A DNA stretch of 64,000 nt, from contig NZ_CP007542.1 of NCBI RefSeq assembly GCF_000478825.2, positions 2,046,001 through 2,110,000 of the forward strand, in the 5' to 3' direction. Made by a program: the position numbers and the translations under genes. This stretch comes from Synechocystis sp. PCC 6714. Its GTDB lineage: Bacteria > Cyanobacteriota > Cyanobacteriia > Cyanobacteriales > Microcystaceae. Of the stretch, positions 53,365 through 62,853 are shown piece after piece. Below the pieces are notes generated by a model. The model was not told the DNA's origin. It was given only the letters and a program-made list of their open reading frames with translations, and ran no database searches. How positions within the stretch are numbered: the stretch's first letter is position 1; every line of letters starts with the position of its first letter.

Positions 53365-53928
53365 ATGGCTACCGTTTTAGACCTTCAGCCGATTGTTTCC
53401 TTGAGTCGAGAGCAGTTTTATCAACTCTGTCAAAATAACCCTGACCTAATCTTAGAAAGAGACCCCCTAGGAAAGCTGATTATCATGTCTCCAGTTGGCG
53501 GTGAAAGCGGTGCCCAAGAAGCGAGTCTTATTTTTGAGGTGTCTCTCTGGAATCATCGGCGTCAACTCGGCATTGTTTTTAGTTCTTCGACAATATTTAG
53601 TTTGCCCCAAGGCGGCGATCGCTCTCCCGATGTAGCTTGGGTTTCAATGTCAAGGTGGGAACGGTTAACCCCAGAAGAGCGAGAAGGGTTCCCCCCAATT
53701 TGCCCTGATTTTGTCATTGAACTAAGGTCAAAAAGTGACCGTCTCAAACCATTACAAGACAAGATGTCAGAGTATCTAGCATCCGGTTTAAAACTAGGTT
53801 GGTTAATCAATCTACAACAAAAACAAGTGGAAGTTTACCGCCCAAATCAACCGACAGAAATAGTCAATCTCCCTACAAATTTGTCGGGAGAACAAGTTTT
53901 ACCGGGGTTTACCATTTCCCTTTCCTAG
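53365..53928 (+). CDS. Uma2 (DUF820) family PD-(D/E)XK nuclease-like protein
   Basis: A 187-residue protein with the family start SLSREQFYQLCQNNPDLILERD, the KLIIMSPVGGESGAQEASLI block, the core GDRSPDVAWVS and PDFVIELRSKSD, and the C-terminal VLPGFTISL. The catalytic PD and ExR/K positions look intact. It is the third nuclease-like gene in this locus and lies directly behind DUF3782. Confidence 0.87.
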   Translation: MATVLDLQPIVSLSREQFYQLCQNNPDLILERDPLGKLIIMSPVGGESGAQEASLIFEVSLWNHRRQLGIVFSSSTIFSLPQGGDRSPDVAWVSMSRWERLTPEEREGFPPICPDFVIELRSKSDRLKPLQDKMSEYLASGLKLGWLINLQQKQVEVYRPNQPTEIVNLPTNLSGEQVLPGFTISLS

Positions 53929-54060
53929 TCTAAATTTTCAAAATAACAGCCTTTTACCATGGCAAAATACTAGTCTGCTCTTTTTTTGCTTCAGTTTTCC
54001 TTTATTCGTCTATCAAATTGTTAATTTAAACTTTTAGAATTCAAGATACTAAGGCTAAAA

Positions 54061-55011
54061 ATGCCCTTCCAGAACAATTCTCTGCTTCCCGTATGCCGGG
54101 CATGTGACTCCAATCAGTTAGATTATCTCTGGGACTGTGCTCCTTTCCCCGATCGCCTGTTGGTAGAGATGGGACAATCTACGCTGTCGGCAGGGAAGCT
54201 TTACAGGTGTCGGCACTGTGGCCTGGGGCAACGTTGGCCTTGTTTAACAGAGGAGGAGTTACAGCAAATTTATGCTTCTGCCCCTAGTGGAGCCATGGAC
54301 TATGAGTTTGAACGCAATGGGGCTTGGTCGAAAAGTCGGGAATTATTGCTGAAGCGTTTTGGCAATGAAGAACTGATTTCTGTACTGGATGTGGGTTGTA
54401 ATGAGGGGAAGTTTTTGGCCAATTTGCCGGAGTGTTGGCATCGCTTTGGGGTTGAGGGGGGTAAAGAACCAGCAAATGTTGCTAAATCTAGGGGCGCTTC
54501 CATAATTGCGAGCCGAGTGCAAGATGTGGATTCCCAATGGCATCACTATTTCGATGTGGTGACCCTGTTTGATGTGTTTGAACACTTGCTTAATCCTTTG
54601 CAGGGCATTCAACGGGCTAAACAATTGCTGAAACCAGGGGGACTGTTACTGATTAGCACTGGCAATATAGATGCTTGGACTTGGCGATGGTTAAAAGGGC
54701 GGCATTGGTATCTACAAACGCCTTTGCATCTTTCCTTTGCCTCCCGCAAATTTTTCCGTTATGTTGAGGCAAATCTCTCTTTTAAAGTGCAGGGTTTTTA
54801 TAAAATTCCCCATCAGTTGGGAACCCGTCAAGAAATTTGGGATGATCACATTAAGGCAATTTATCACGAGTGTTGGCAAAGGGGCGGTTTGTGGCGATTT
54901 CCCCAAAAGATAATATTATCAATGTCTAATTACTCCCACCTTAGACATTCAAGCAGTGTGCCTTGGACAATGAAACTAAACGATCATTTTCTCACTTCCT
55001 TTCTTAATTAA
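54061..55011 (+). CDS. SAM-dependent methyltransferase with N-terminal zinc finger (copy A)
   Basis: A 316-residue class I methyltransferase. The first 60 residues carry two cysteine pairs, CRACDSNQ and CRHCGLGQ, a likely zinc site. The SAM-binding strand is SVLDVGCNEGKFL (about residue 103), and FDVVTLFDVFEHL is the fourth strand. Methyltransferases of this layout often act on sugar nucleotides or glycan ends. It resembles the gene next to it (55039) in layout. Part of the glycan operon. Confidence 0.85.
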   Translation: MPFQNNSLLPVCRACDSNQLDYLWDCAPFPDRLLVEMGQSTLSAGKLYRCRHCGLGQRWPCLTEEELQQIYASAPSGAMDYEFERNGAWSKSRELLLKRFGNEELISVLDVGCNEGKFLANLPECWHRFGVEGGKEPANVAKSRGASIIASRVQDVDSQWHHYFDVVTLFDVFEHLLNPLQGIQRAKQLLKPGGLLLISTGNIDAWTWRWLKGRHWYLQTPLHLSFASRKFFRYVEANLSFKVQGFYKIPHQLGTRQEIWDDHIKAIYHECWQRGGLWRFPQKIILSMSNYSHLRHSSSVPWTMKLNDHFLTSFLN

Positions 55012-55038
55012 ATACCACTAATCAATTCAGCTTTATTT

Positions 55039-55998
55039 ATGGATATAATTGAAAAAACCGATGTTAAATGTCCTTTGTGTGGAGGATATTCACAACATAA
55101 CCGCCACATTGATAGATTTTTTTTAAAGAAAGAGTATCAAACAAAAAACGACAATAGAGATTTTCCACCGGACTTATCCTTCGAGGATTCAGATGAATTT
55201 AAATGCACTGAATGCGAGCTAGATTTTTCTTATCCTATGAAGGAAGGAAGTAATCTTTTTTATAAATACATAACAAATGATGGCTCTTACTATGCAAACA
55301 ATAGATGGGAATGGACGGTACTATTAGATATTTTTTCAAAACAGCTTGTTTCTACTCCTCTAAAAGGCTTAGACATTGGTTGTGGAAATGGCCCATTTTT
55401 GAAAAAGACTAGCCAGTTAAATGAGGTAAACTTTGAAGGAATAGATACAAACTCAAATGCGATCACTCAAGCTTGTGCAATGGGATTGAAGGCATCATGT
55501 AATAGCATTCGGACCTTAAAGGAAACTCTTAACAATCAAGAAAAATATGATATTGTTACTTCATTTCATACAATGGAACATGTATCTGATCCAGTTGTTT
55601 TTGTGAGGGAAGCTTTAAATCTTTTAAAGCCGGGAGGACGATTCTTCTTTAGTTTACCTTTAACACCTTCTGGGCTTGAGATATTTCACTTTACACCTCG
55701 GAATCACGCTCCTCACCACTTAACACGTTGGAATACTAAATCATTGAACAAACTTGCTAAATTACTAGATGTTAGTATTGAGTTTCGCTTCCCACCTCCT
55801 CAACGCTCAAAAGAGCGTGCATTATATTCACTTGCATATGAGTATCTTCCAAGAAAAGCTTTGTTTGACAGAAGAAAATGGAATCTTCTTCCTTTTCTCC
55901 ATCCGATAAAATTCATTCTTTATTGGACTACCTACAAAAAGCTTTCCAAAACGAAGCAAATTCATGATGTTGTGCTATGCGAAATCAAAAAACCGTAA
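55039..55998 (+). CDS. SAM-dependent methyltransferase with N-terminal zinc finger (copy B), AT-rich
   Basis: A 319-residue class I methyltransferase. It has the CPLCGGYSQ and FKCTECELDFSYP cysteine pairs, the SAM motif LKGLDIGCGNGPFLKK (about residue 112), YDIVTSFHTMEHVSD, and LKPGGRFFFSLP. The layout is the same as the gene at 54061, but the base use is clearly more AT-rich and it has no HIP1 sites, a sign of recent import. It is likely to modify a sugar or glycan. Confidence 0.85.
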   Translation: MDIIEKTDVKCPLCGGYSQHNRHIDRFFLKKEYQTKNDNRDFPPDLSFEDSDEFKCTECELDFSYPMKEGSNLFYKYITNDGSYYANNRWEWTVLLDIFSKQLVSTPLKGLDIGCGNGPFLKKTSQLNEVNFEGIDTNSNAITQACAMGLKASCNSIRTLKETLNNQEKYDIVTSFHTMEHVSDPVVFVREALNLLKPGGRFFFSLPLTPSGLEIFHFTPRNHAPHHLTRWNTKSLNKLAKLLDVSIEFRFPPPQRSKERALYSLAYEYLPRKALFDRRKWNLLPFLHPIKFILYWTTYKKLSKTKQIHDVVLCEIKKP

Positions 55999-56001
55999 AA
56001 G

Positions 56002-57249
56002 ATGAAAAATAAACAATTGCTAGAAAAACTTTCTAATCCTTCTAAACTATTCAAAGCAATTTGGTGGAGGATATTTGGTCGAGTTATTGAAAATCACAAA
56101 ATATACAAAAAACAGCTTGAGCAGAAATATAAAATATATCCAGTTGTATCTGGTATAGGAGACTTATCAAGTTGTTCCCAAAGAGCTCTTTTGTCTTACA
56201 TAGTTACGCCTTTTCTTGATGGCTTTACAGAAGAGATTTATCGCACTCATACAAATTATCAAAAGACTCAAGAAATTGTTGAAATTCTAAATGCTATGGG
56301 TTTTATTGTAGATGTAACTGATTGGCGTAACTTCTACCCACCAAGTATCAGTGATTATGATTTAATAATTGGACAATACTTTGGGTTTGTACAATCTTGT
56401 ATCAGCTCACCATATAGAAAAATTCCAAAAATCTACCTTGGGACTGGTTGCTATGCTGGATTTATCAAAAAAGCACTCGCTTTAAGAGAAGAAGAAATCA
56501 GACGCAGACGCAATTTTATAATTCCACAGTCATATATTGATGACGAAGGCCCAAAGCTGGCTACCGATATATTTTTTGTAGGAAACTCTACAACTCATCG
56601 TTCCTACAAAGAAATTACGTCAGCTAAAGTATTGCAGTTGTGTAATCCAGTAGTTAAAGGAATCAAAAATACACTTGACAATAAAGATTTTGCTGCTTCA
56701 AGATTTTGTTTTATGTGGATGGCCGCCTATGGTACTGTTAGGCGTTCACTTGATGTATTACTAGAAATATTTGCTGAACATTCTGAGTTTGAGCTTTGGG
56801 TATGTGGTGGGATTGAGCACGAAAAAGCATTTTTTAACGCCTATCGTCATGAGTTGTTGGATTTACCTAATATCCATTATGTGGGCTGGTTAGATGTAGC
56901 CGGAGAAAAGTATCGACAAATAACTAGCAAATGTGGATTTATGCTATACCCGTCTGTATCAGATGGTATGCCAGGCTCAGTTGTCAATGCTATGTATGCA
57001 GGTGTAGTACCGATCGTTACCCCAGAAGCGGGAATGGATTGTGGAGGATATGGATTTGAAATTCCCAAAATTGATCATGAAACTATTTATCAGATCGTAT
57101 GCAAAGCATCATCTATGTCACCGGAAGAACTAGAAAATGAGTCCCACGCTGTCCATGAATTTACATCCCAGCGATATTCACCTAATGCTTTCAAAGAATC
57201 TTTTGCGGAGGCATTAGAAAAAACATTGAAAAGACACGGTTTACTGTAA
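56002..57249 (+). CDS. GT4-like (GT-B) glycosyltransferase, AT-rich
   Basis: A 415-residue protein. The N-terminal part includes LIIGQYFGFVQSC, and the C-terminal GT4-type domain has LWVCGGIEHEKAFF, NIHYVGWLDVAGEKYRQI, FMLYPSVSDGMPGSVVNAMYAGVVPI and VTPEAGMDCGGYGFE, the donor-binding loop. It starts 4 bp after the methyltransferase. Base use matches the AT-rich neighbour. Donor and acceptor sugars are unknown. Confidence 0.82.
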   Translation: MKNKQLLEKLSNPSKLFKAIWWRIFGRVIENHKIYKKQLEQKYKIYPVVSGIGDLSSCSQRALLSYIVTPFLDGFTEEIYRTHTNYQKTQEIVEILNAMGFIVDVTDWRNFYPPSISDYDLIIGQYFGFVQSCISSPYRKIPKIYLGTGCYAGFIKKALALREEEIRRRRNFIIPQSYIDDEGPKLATDIFFVGNSTTHRSYKEITSAKVLQLCNPVVKGIKNTLDNKDFAASRFCFMWMAAYGTVRRSLDVLLEIFAEHSEFELWVCGGIEHEKAFFNAYRHELLDLPNIHYVGWLDVAGEKYRQITSKCGFMLYPSVSDGMPGSVVNAMYAGVVPIVTPEAGMDCGGYGFEIPKIDHETIYQIVCKASSMSPEELENESHAVHEFTSQRYSPNAFKESFAEALEKTLKRHGLL

Positions 57250-57274
57250 TCTACAACTTTGACCCACGACATAT

Positions 57275-58336
57275 ATGAGCTTTAACAGCCAAGTTCTCAT
57301 AACAGGCTCTGCCGGCCTAATTGGCTCTGAAGCTGTTCGGTACTTCACCCAACTGGGTTGGCACATTAGGGGCATTGACAATAATATGCGGGCTGATTTT
57401 TTTGGTCCCGACGGCGACACATCTTGGAACCTAAAGAGGTTAGAGATAGAATGCCCAGACTATCAGCATTACAGCTTAGATATCAGGAACCGCCCAGCAA
57501 TACTGGATCTGTTCGCAGAACAAAAGTTTGACTTGATTATCCATGCGGCCGCCCAACCGTCCCATGATTTGGCAGCTAGTCGTCCCTTTGATGACTTTGA
57601 TGTCAATGCTGTTGGTACCCTGAATTTGTTAGAAGCAACTCGGCGACATTGTCCGGAAGCAGTTTTTTGTTTTCTCAGCACCAATAAAGTCTATGGTGAT
57701 GCCCCCAACGAATTACCCTTGGTAGAACTAAAAACTCGTTGGGACTATGGCAATCCAGAGCACTACGGTGGCATTGCAGAAACCTTTCGTATTGATCAGA
57801 GTAAACACAGCCTATTTGGAGCCAGTAAGGTGGCCGCTGATGTGATGGTGCAGGAATATGGGCGTTACTTTGGCATGAAAACCGCTTGTTTTCGGGGAGG
57901 ATGCCTGACGGGGTCGGCCCACAGTGCCGCTGAGTTACACGGCTTTTTAGCTTACGTGATGCGGGCCTGTGCCGAGGGACGGGAATACAAAATTTACGGC
58001 TACAAAGGCAAACAGGTACGGGACAATATTCATGCCTACGACGTGTGTGCACTATTACATCAGTTTTATCTACATCCCCGTTGTGGGGAGGTGTATAACT
58101 TAGGGGGCGGCCGGGATAACAGCATCTCCGTCATCGAAGCCATTACCAAGGCAGAACAGCTTTTGGGGGAACCATTCCGCACCATCTATGTTGACAAAAA
58201 TCGGGAAGGAGATCACATTTGCTATATCAGTGACCTAACCAAAATTAAATCCCATTTTCCTGATTGGCATATCACCCGTAGCATAGACTCAATTCTGGAA
58301 GAAATGGCGACTATGTATTTACTCAGTCAAAAATGA
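57275..58336 (+). CDS. NAD-dependent epimerase related to CDP-paratose 2-epimerase
   Basis: A 353-residue extended SDR. It has [18 protein letters not shown] (NAD loop), [69 protein letters not shown] and [12 protein letters not shown]. These are features of the RfbE/CDP-tyvelose 2-epimerase group. The catalytic Tyr position is Phe (F181), followed by Lys185 in FGASK. CDP-glucose synthesis genes (rfbF/rfbG type) are absent from this window. It starts an operon with ATGA overlap to the next gene. Confidence 0.85.
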   Translation: MSFNSQVLITGSAGLIGSEAVRYFTQLGWHIRGIDNNMRADFFGPDGDTSWNLKRLEIECPDYQHYSLDIRNRPAILDLFAEQKFDLIIHAAAQPSHDLAASRPFDDFDVNAVGTLNLLEATRRHCPEAVFCFLSTNKVYGDAPNELPLVELKTRWDYGNPEHYGGIAETFRIDQSKHSLFGASKVAADVMVQEYGRYFGMKTACFRGGCLTGSAHSAAELHGFLAYVMRACAEGREYKIYGYKGKQVRDNIHAYDVCALLHQFYLHPRCGEVYNLGGGRDNSISVIEAITKAEQLLGEPFRTIYVDKNREGDHICYISDLTKIKSHFPDWHITRSIDSILEEMATMYLLSQK

Positions 58337-59547
58337 CTAAAACTCTAATTGTTGTTGGTTCCGTTCCGGGCGGGGCAAATGTGGGACAAATTCTTCTGCG
58401 GGATATGTTGGCAAGCCTACCAAAGGAAGATTACTTTGTTGCGGCCCTCCTCGATCCAAAAGAACAATCGGCTTGGCAAGAACAGAATCCAGAGCCTCCA
58501 GCTAACCTAGTTTTTTTTCTGAATCGTCCCTCGGAACATGCGGTACGTCCTTGGAATAATCGTGCGGGCGGTTTATGGTCTGGGCTGAAACGTCGACTTT
58601 CCTACGATCGCCAAGTAAAAATTTTGGCCAATAGGTTGGAGCAGTACATTGGAGAAGTGGGCATTACCAGACTGTGGGGTATCCTCAATATGACCACCGT
58701 GGTGGACGTGCTGTTCGACCTGGGGAAACGGTGTGATTTACCTTTGTTGACCCAAGTGTGGGATGACATTGACTATCTGACCCAGCAACGGGGACTTGAT
58801 AGCACTCTGCGGCAACGCACCCAGAAACGGTTTGGCCACCTTTTGGCCAAGTCAGTTAAAACTGCGGTGATCTGTGAAGCAATGGCTAAACACTACAGCA
58901 AATACTCTGGCGATCACTGTGAAATTATTCGCCATGGTTTAGCGGATCAAGTAACAGCCCAAACTGATTACACTTCTCCCGCGGAATTTTCCATCGGTTT
59001 TTCAGGAGGAATGTATGCACCGGAAGCATGGCAGGCATTGTTTGAAGCGTTAGCGTACCTAAACTGGCAGGTGGCCGGGAAATCAATTAAGCTTGTTGTC
59101 CTCTCCGGTAAAATCACCCTGCCCTGTCGTAGTCCAGCCAATGTGCAATATTTGGGTTGGCGAAACACGGAGGAAGTGAGAAGTTATCTGGCTCAGTGTG
59201 ATTTGTTGTATGTGCCCTATCCTTTTGCTTCCCACCTCAGACCCTTAGCTCAGTTGTCATTTCCCACTAAGCTCAGCACCTATGTCAGCCTAGGGCGGCC
59301 TGTTTTTGCCCATGTCCCCCAATATGGTTCTTTGGTAGATTTTTATGATAAATATCCCCTGGGAGCCCTTTGCACTTCCTTGGATGCTAAGGTCATTGCC
59401 GAAAAAATTGCTGCTCTGGCAGAAGATACTAATCTCTATGAAGCTTCAGCCAAAACAGTGGCATGGGTGGGGGAAAAAGAATTGAGCCAGGCTAATTTTG
59501 TCAGGCAAGTTAAAAACTTTATAGGAGCAGAAGCTGTTGCCGGTTAG
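58333..59547 (+). CDS. GT4-like glycosyltransferase
   Basis: A 404-residue protein whose ATG overlaps the previous stop (ATGA). The N-terminal half holds [20 protein letters not shown] and [15 protein letters not shown]; the C-terminal half has [51 protein letters not shown], and [22 protein letters not shown]. The family glutamate region is weak, so the fold is inferred. The neighbour context supports glycan assembly. Confidence 0.75.
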   Translation: MTKTLIVVGSVPGGANVGQILLRDMLASLPKEDYFVAALLDPKEQSAWQEQNPEPPANLVFFLNRPSEHAVRPWNNRAGGLWSGLKRRLSYDRQVKILANRLEQYIGEVGITRLWGILNMTTVVDVLFDLGKRCDLPLLTQVWDDIDYLTQQRGLDSTLRQRTQKRFGHLLAKSVKTAVICEAMAKHYSKYSGDHCEIIRHGLADQVTAQTDYTSPAEFSIGFSGGMYAPEAWQALFEALAYLNWQVAGKSIKLVVLSGKITLPCRSPANVQYLGWRNTEEVRSYLAQCDLLYVPYPFASHLRPLAQLSFPTKLSTYVSLGRPVFAHVPQYGSLVDFYDKYPLGALCTSLDAKVIAEKIAALAEDTNLYEASAKTVAWVGEKELSQANFVRQVKNFIGAEAVAG

Positions 59548-59571
59548 CTAACTCCGTATTAACATCTTCCA

Positions 59572-60909
59572 ATGCGCTCTTCTATCCGTTTATTATTCCT
59601 CCTGCCCACCAGTTCCGTCGCTGGCGGTGTTCAAACCTGGTTGGATGAGATTAATGATTATTTAACAACCCAGAATTTTAAAGTAACCGTTGGACTTTTA
59701 CGGGGGCAAAAGTTTAACCAACCGGAGCGTTATCATGATGCCCATCCGCAACTATCTACCCTTGAAGTTGACGGTCGGGGTTGTAACCGAGATGGCAGAG
59801 TGCGGGCTTTGATGCGTTGCATTAAGAAAGTTAAGCCCGATATTGTGATTCCGTTAGGCATTGCCGATGCTTACGAAGCAGTTATTCGCTGTAAGCAAAA
59901 AGGAATGGAAACTCGCTTAGTGATCCATGCTCAAGGTAATTTGGAACCGATGTTGGCAGATTTGGCTATGTATGGCCAATGGATTGACCAAGTAATTTGT
60001 CCTGGGTGTTTAACAGCTAAAGTGCTCATTCAATGGGGGGGGATCGTTAATGACCGAGTTCACCACATTCCCAATGGAGCAAACACCCCCAGACTTATAG
60101 TCCAGCCATCCCAACAAGGTAATCCCGTCCGCATCGGCTATATTGGCCGTTTGACTAGCCTCGATAAAAGAGCGCTGGATTTAATTGCACTGCATGAAGA
60201 ACTGGAAAAGCTCAATGTAAATTATCAGTTAGACATTGTGGGGGACGGCCCCTGCTTTGCCCAACTTAGTGAATCCTTGGGGAATCTTGCCCCCAAAGTT
60301 AAGCTCCACGGTGCTCTGTCTCGGGACACGGTTTACCAAGAAATATTTCCCAATCTTGATGTATTGGTTTTGCTGTCATCATCGGAAGCCTTTGGCATTG
60401 TCATTGTGGAAGCTCTGATGCACGGAGTTATCCCGGTCACCTCCCGTTATGCAGGCTTTTATGCTGAGGGTCTAGTGAAAGAACATGAAACTGGTCTGTC
60501 TTTTCCTGTGGGGGATATGGCCCAGGCGGCTCGACAGATCCTGCGTGTAGCAGAGGATAGTGGTTTGCGCCAACGTTTATCAGAAAATGCTCGGATTCAT
60601 GGCCAACAATATACTTGGGAGAATTCCCTCACCAGTTGGAAAACAGCGTTAGAAGCTGTAATGGAGCGTCCTCCCCTAGTTAGCCTTAGCCTTCATCCCT
60701 TACCTCAGATTCCCACTACCTCCGGGAGATTAGATCGATTAGGGGTTCCCGCTGGTGTCATCGATGGAGTTCGTCGTCTGCGTCGCTCTTTAATCGGTTC
60801 TCTTGTTCCGGCGGGGGGAGAAGAGTGGCCGTTGTTCTATCGTCATCATTCTGAATCTTTGTTAAAAGAGATTTCGGCGGCTTTAAAAGAGTTAGACGTC
60901 AATCCATGA
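59572..60909 (+). CDS. GT4 glycosyltransferase with C-terminal extension (paralogue A)
   Basis: A 445-residue GT-B enzyme. It starts LLFLLPTSSVAGGVQTWLDEI, has VHHIPNGANTP, IGYIGRLTSLDKRALDLI, YQLDIVGDGP and the donor loop LSSSEAFGIVIVEALMHGVIPVTSRYAG. After the GT domain there is a tail with RLDRLG and GGEEWPLFYRHH. The same architecture and tail recur in the next gene, so the two are ancient tandem duplicates. Confidence 0.88.
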   Translation: MRSSIRLLFLLPTSSVAGGVQTWLDEINDYLTTQNFKVTVGLLRGQKFNQPERYHDAHPQLSTLEVDGRGCNRDGRVRALMRCIKKVKPDIVIPLGIADAYEAVIRCKQKGMETRLVIHAQGNLEPMLADLAMYGQWIDQVICPGCLTAKVLIQWGGIVNDRVHHIPNGANTPRLIVQPSQQGNPVRIGYIGRLTSLDKRALDLIALHEELEKLNVNYQLDIVGDGPCFAQLSESLGNLAPKVKLHGALSRDTVYQEIFPNLDVLVLLSSSEAFGIVIVEALMHGVIPVTSRYAGFYAEGLVKEHETGLSFPVGDMAQAARQILRVAEDSGLRQRLSENARIHGQQYTWENSLTSWKTALEAVMERPPLVSLSLHPLPQIPTTSGRLDRLGVPAGVIDGVRRLRRSLIGSLVPAGGEEWPLFYRHHSESLLKEISAALKELDVNP

Positions 60910-60940
60910 AAGTATACAGGTATTTAAAGTTTCCGTTTTT

Positions 60941-62263
60941 ATGACCCCTCATATCCTCTTTATTGCTCCCTCCGCCTACACCCTTAGTGGTTTAGCCACT
61001 TGGTTAGATTACCTGCTACCAGGCCTGGAAAAGTTAGGTTGGCGTACCACCCTGGGACTAGTGGAAGGAGCGCGGGCCCATCGCCCCAAGGATTATTTGG
61101 CGGTTCATCCCTGTCAATCGGCGATCGCCATTACTTGTAAGACAGCAACCACCCAAGGACGACGTTGGGCGGTGCAAAGGGCGATTAAGCAATTATCACC
61201 GGATATGGTAGTGACGGTTAATATTCCCGATGCAGTAGCGGCAACAGCAGAACTCAGGAATCAAGGGAAAAGCGAAGCTAAAATTGTCATGACTTGCCAC
61301 GGTATTCAAGAGGATTTATTTGCTGACATGAAATTGTTTAAGCATGCCTTAGATGCTGTGGTTTGCACCAATAAATTAGCCTGTAGGTTAGCGGAGGATT
61401 ATGCCGGTTTAGATAAAAGATCAATATTTTATGCCCCTTGTGGAACTGACATAAAACCTTTATCTTCCCGTCAAAAACCTAACAATTTATTTACCATTGC
61501 CTACTCAGGAAGGCTTGAACAAGGTCAGAAGAGAGTCCATGACTTAGTTGAAATCGTGAATAATTTGAAAAGAGTCGATATAAAGTTTAGATTGTTAATT
61601 GCTGGTAGCGGCCCTGAGGAAACTCCCCTCAAAGGCTCCCTGATAGACGCTGAAGAAGTTTTTTTCTTAGGCCAGCTAAGTAAAACTAATTTAGTTACTC
61701 AAGTTTATCAACAGGCTGACGCTTTGATAATGCCATCATCTTGGGAAACAGGACCCATTGTCATTTGGGAAGCAATGGCCACAGGGGTTCCAGTAGTGAG
61801 TTCCCGCTACGTTGGTAGTGGCTTAGAAAATGCCCTGAGAGATGAAGAAAATTGTTTGTTGTTTGTGGTGGGGGATTGGGCTGGAGCTAGTGAACAAATT
61901 TTACGACTTTACCGTGATAAGGAATTATGGCAAAGGATCAGAAAAGCTGGTTGGCAAACAGTCAAACAAAGATATTCCGAGGTAGCGTCAGTGCAACAAT
62001 GGCATGAGGTGTTTGAGCAAGTTTTATTAAAACCTCTATCAAGTATCCAGGTGGTTAATAGAAGCAATCGCCCCTCTAACAATCGATTAGACCGAGTTTT
62101 GGGTCAAGCTAATGCGGAAAAGGTCAGAGTTTTGTTAAACCGTAAGGGGCCCCTTTGTGATCCAGGGGGAGAATGGCCCCATAGTTGGAGTGGAACCCCA
62201 ACTGAGCAAGAAGAAAATGAGTTTGGCCGTTTGGCTCAAAGGTTAGATCAGTGCCAGCAATAA
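60941..62263 (+). CDS. GT4 glycosyltransferase with C-terminal extension (paralogue B)
   Basis: A 440-residue GT-B enzyme. It has ILFIAPSAYTLSGLATWLDYL, FYAPCGTDIKPL, IAYSGRLEQGQKRVHDLV, LLIAGSGPEETPLKG and the donor loop MPSSWETGPIVIWEAMATGVPVVSSRYVG. The tail again has RLDRVLGQ and GGEWPHSW, as in paralogue A. Its stop overlaps the next start as TAATG. Confidence 0.88.
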   Translation: MTPHILFIAPSAYTLSGLATWLDYLLPGLEKLGWRTTLGLVEGARAHRPKDYLAVHPCQSAIAITCKTATTQGRRWAVQRAIKQLSPDMVVTVNIPDAVAATAELRNQGKSEAKIVMTCHGIQEDLFADMKLFKHALDAVVCTNKLACRLAEDYAGLDKRSIFYAPCGTDIKPLSSRQKPNNLFTIAYSGRLEQGQKRVHDLVEIVNNLKRVDIKFRLLIAGSGPEETPLKGSLIDAEEVFFLGQLSKTNLVTQVYQQADALIMPSSWETGPIVIWEAMATGVPVVSSRYVGSGLENALRDEENCLLFVVGDWAGASEQILRLYRDKELWQRIRKAGWQTVKQRYSEVASVQQWHEVFEQVLLKPLSSIQVVNRSNRPSNNRLDRVLGQANAEKVRVLLNRKGPLCDPGGEWPHSWSGTPTEQEENEFGRLAQRLDQCQQ

Positions 62264-62850
62264 TGTTTGATTTACTTCGAGGTATTTGGCAACTGCGGGA
62301 TCCCCTGCTTGTTCGTGACTTAGGTGAAAGGCGATTTCACTTGGCGCAAATCCATGCCCTGCGGCAACAGTTTCCCCAAGCTAAGCTCAGCAGTGACATT
62401 ACTTTGATCAACCATCAACCCCAACGATTAACCCTCACTGGGTCGGTTACCATCAGCGAAAATACCATCCTCGCCTTTGGTGATGACCTCAATGGCTACG
62501 GTAATATCGTCATTGGCGATCGCACCTGGATTGGGCAGTACAACAATCTGCGGTCTGGGGGAGGGAACATTGTGATTGGGGAAGACTGTCTCATTAGCCA
62601 ATTTTGTACCTTGGTGGCTAGCAATCACCAAAAAGCAAAGGATAAGCCGATTAAAATACAGCCATCGGATCAAACTAAGACTGGGGTTATTTTAGGCAAT
62701 GATGTTTGGTTAGGGGCCGGCGTGACAATATTGCCAGGGGTTAAAATTGGCAACGGTACTGTGGTTGGGGCCAATGCGGTGGTGAACAGAGATCTGCCTG
62801 ACTATGAAATTTGGGGCGGGGTACCGGCTCGAAAATTGGGGGAGAGATAA
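62263..62850 (+). CDS. Left-handed beta-helix (hexapeptide) acyltransferase
   Basis: A protein of about 195 residues. Hexapeptide repeats begin near VTISENTILAFGDDLNGYGNIVIGDRTWIGQYNNL and continue to NDVWLGAGVTILPGVKIGNGTVVGANAVVNRDLPDYEIWGGVPARKLG. The motif SNHQKAK contains the catalytic-type His. Such enzymes O-acetylate glycans (WbbJ/NodL group). Start: ATG at 62263 overlaps the previous stop (TAATG), rather than the GTG at 62251. Confidence 0.85.
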   Translation: MFDLLRGIWQLRDPLLVRDLGERRFHLAQIHALRQQFPQAKLSSDITLINHQPQRLTLTGSVTISENTILAFGDDLNGYGNIVIGDRTWIGQYNNLRSGGGNIVIGEDCLISQFCTLVASNHQKAKDKPIKIQPSDQTKTGVILGNDVWLGAGVTILPGVKIGNGTVVGANAVVNRDLPDYEIWGGVPARKLGER

Positions 62851-62853
62851 CCA

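Noticed and set aside
52644-53928. DUF3782 plus Uma2 considered as a restriction-modification system
   Set aside because: No DNA methyltransferase or specificity subunit is adjacent; the methyltransferases next door are of the sugar/small-molecule type with zinc fingers.
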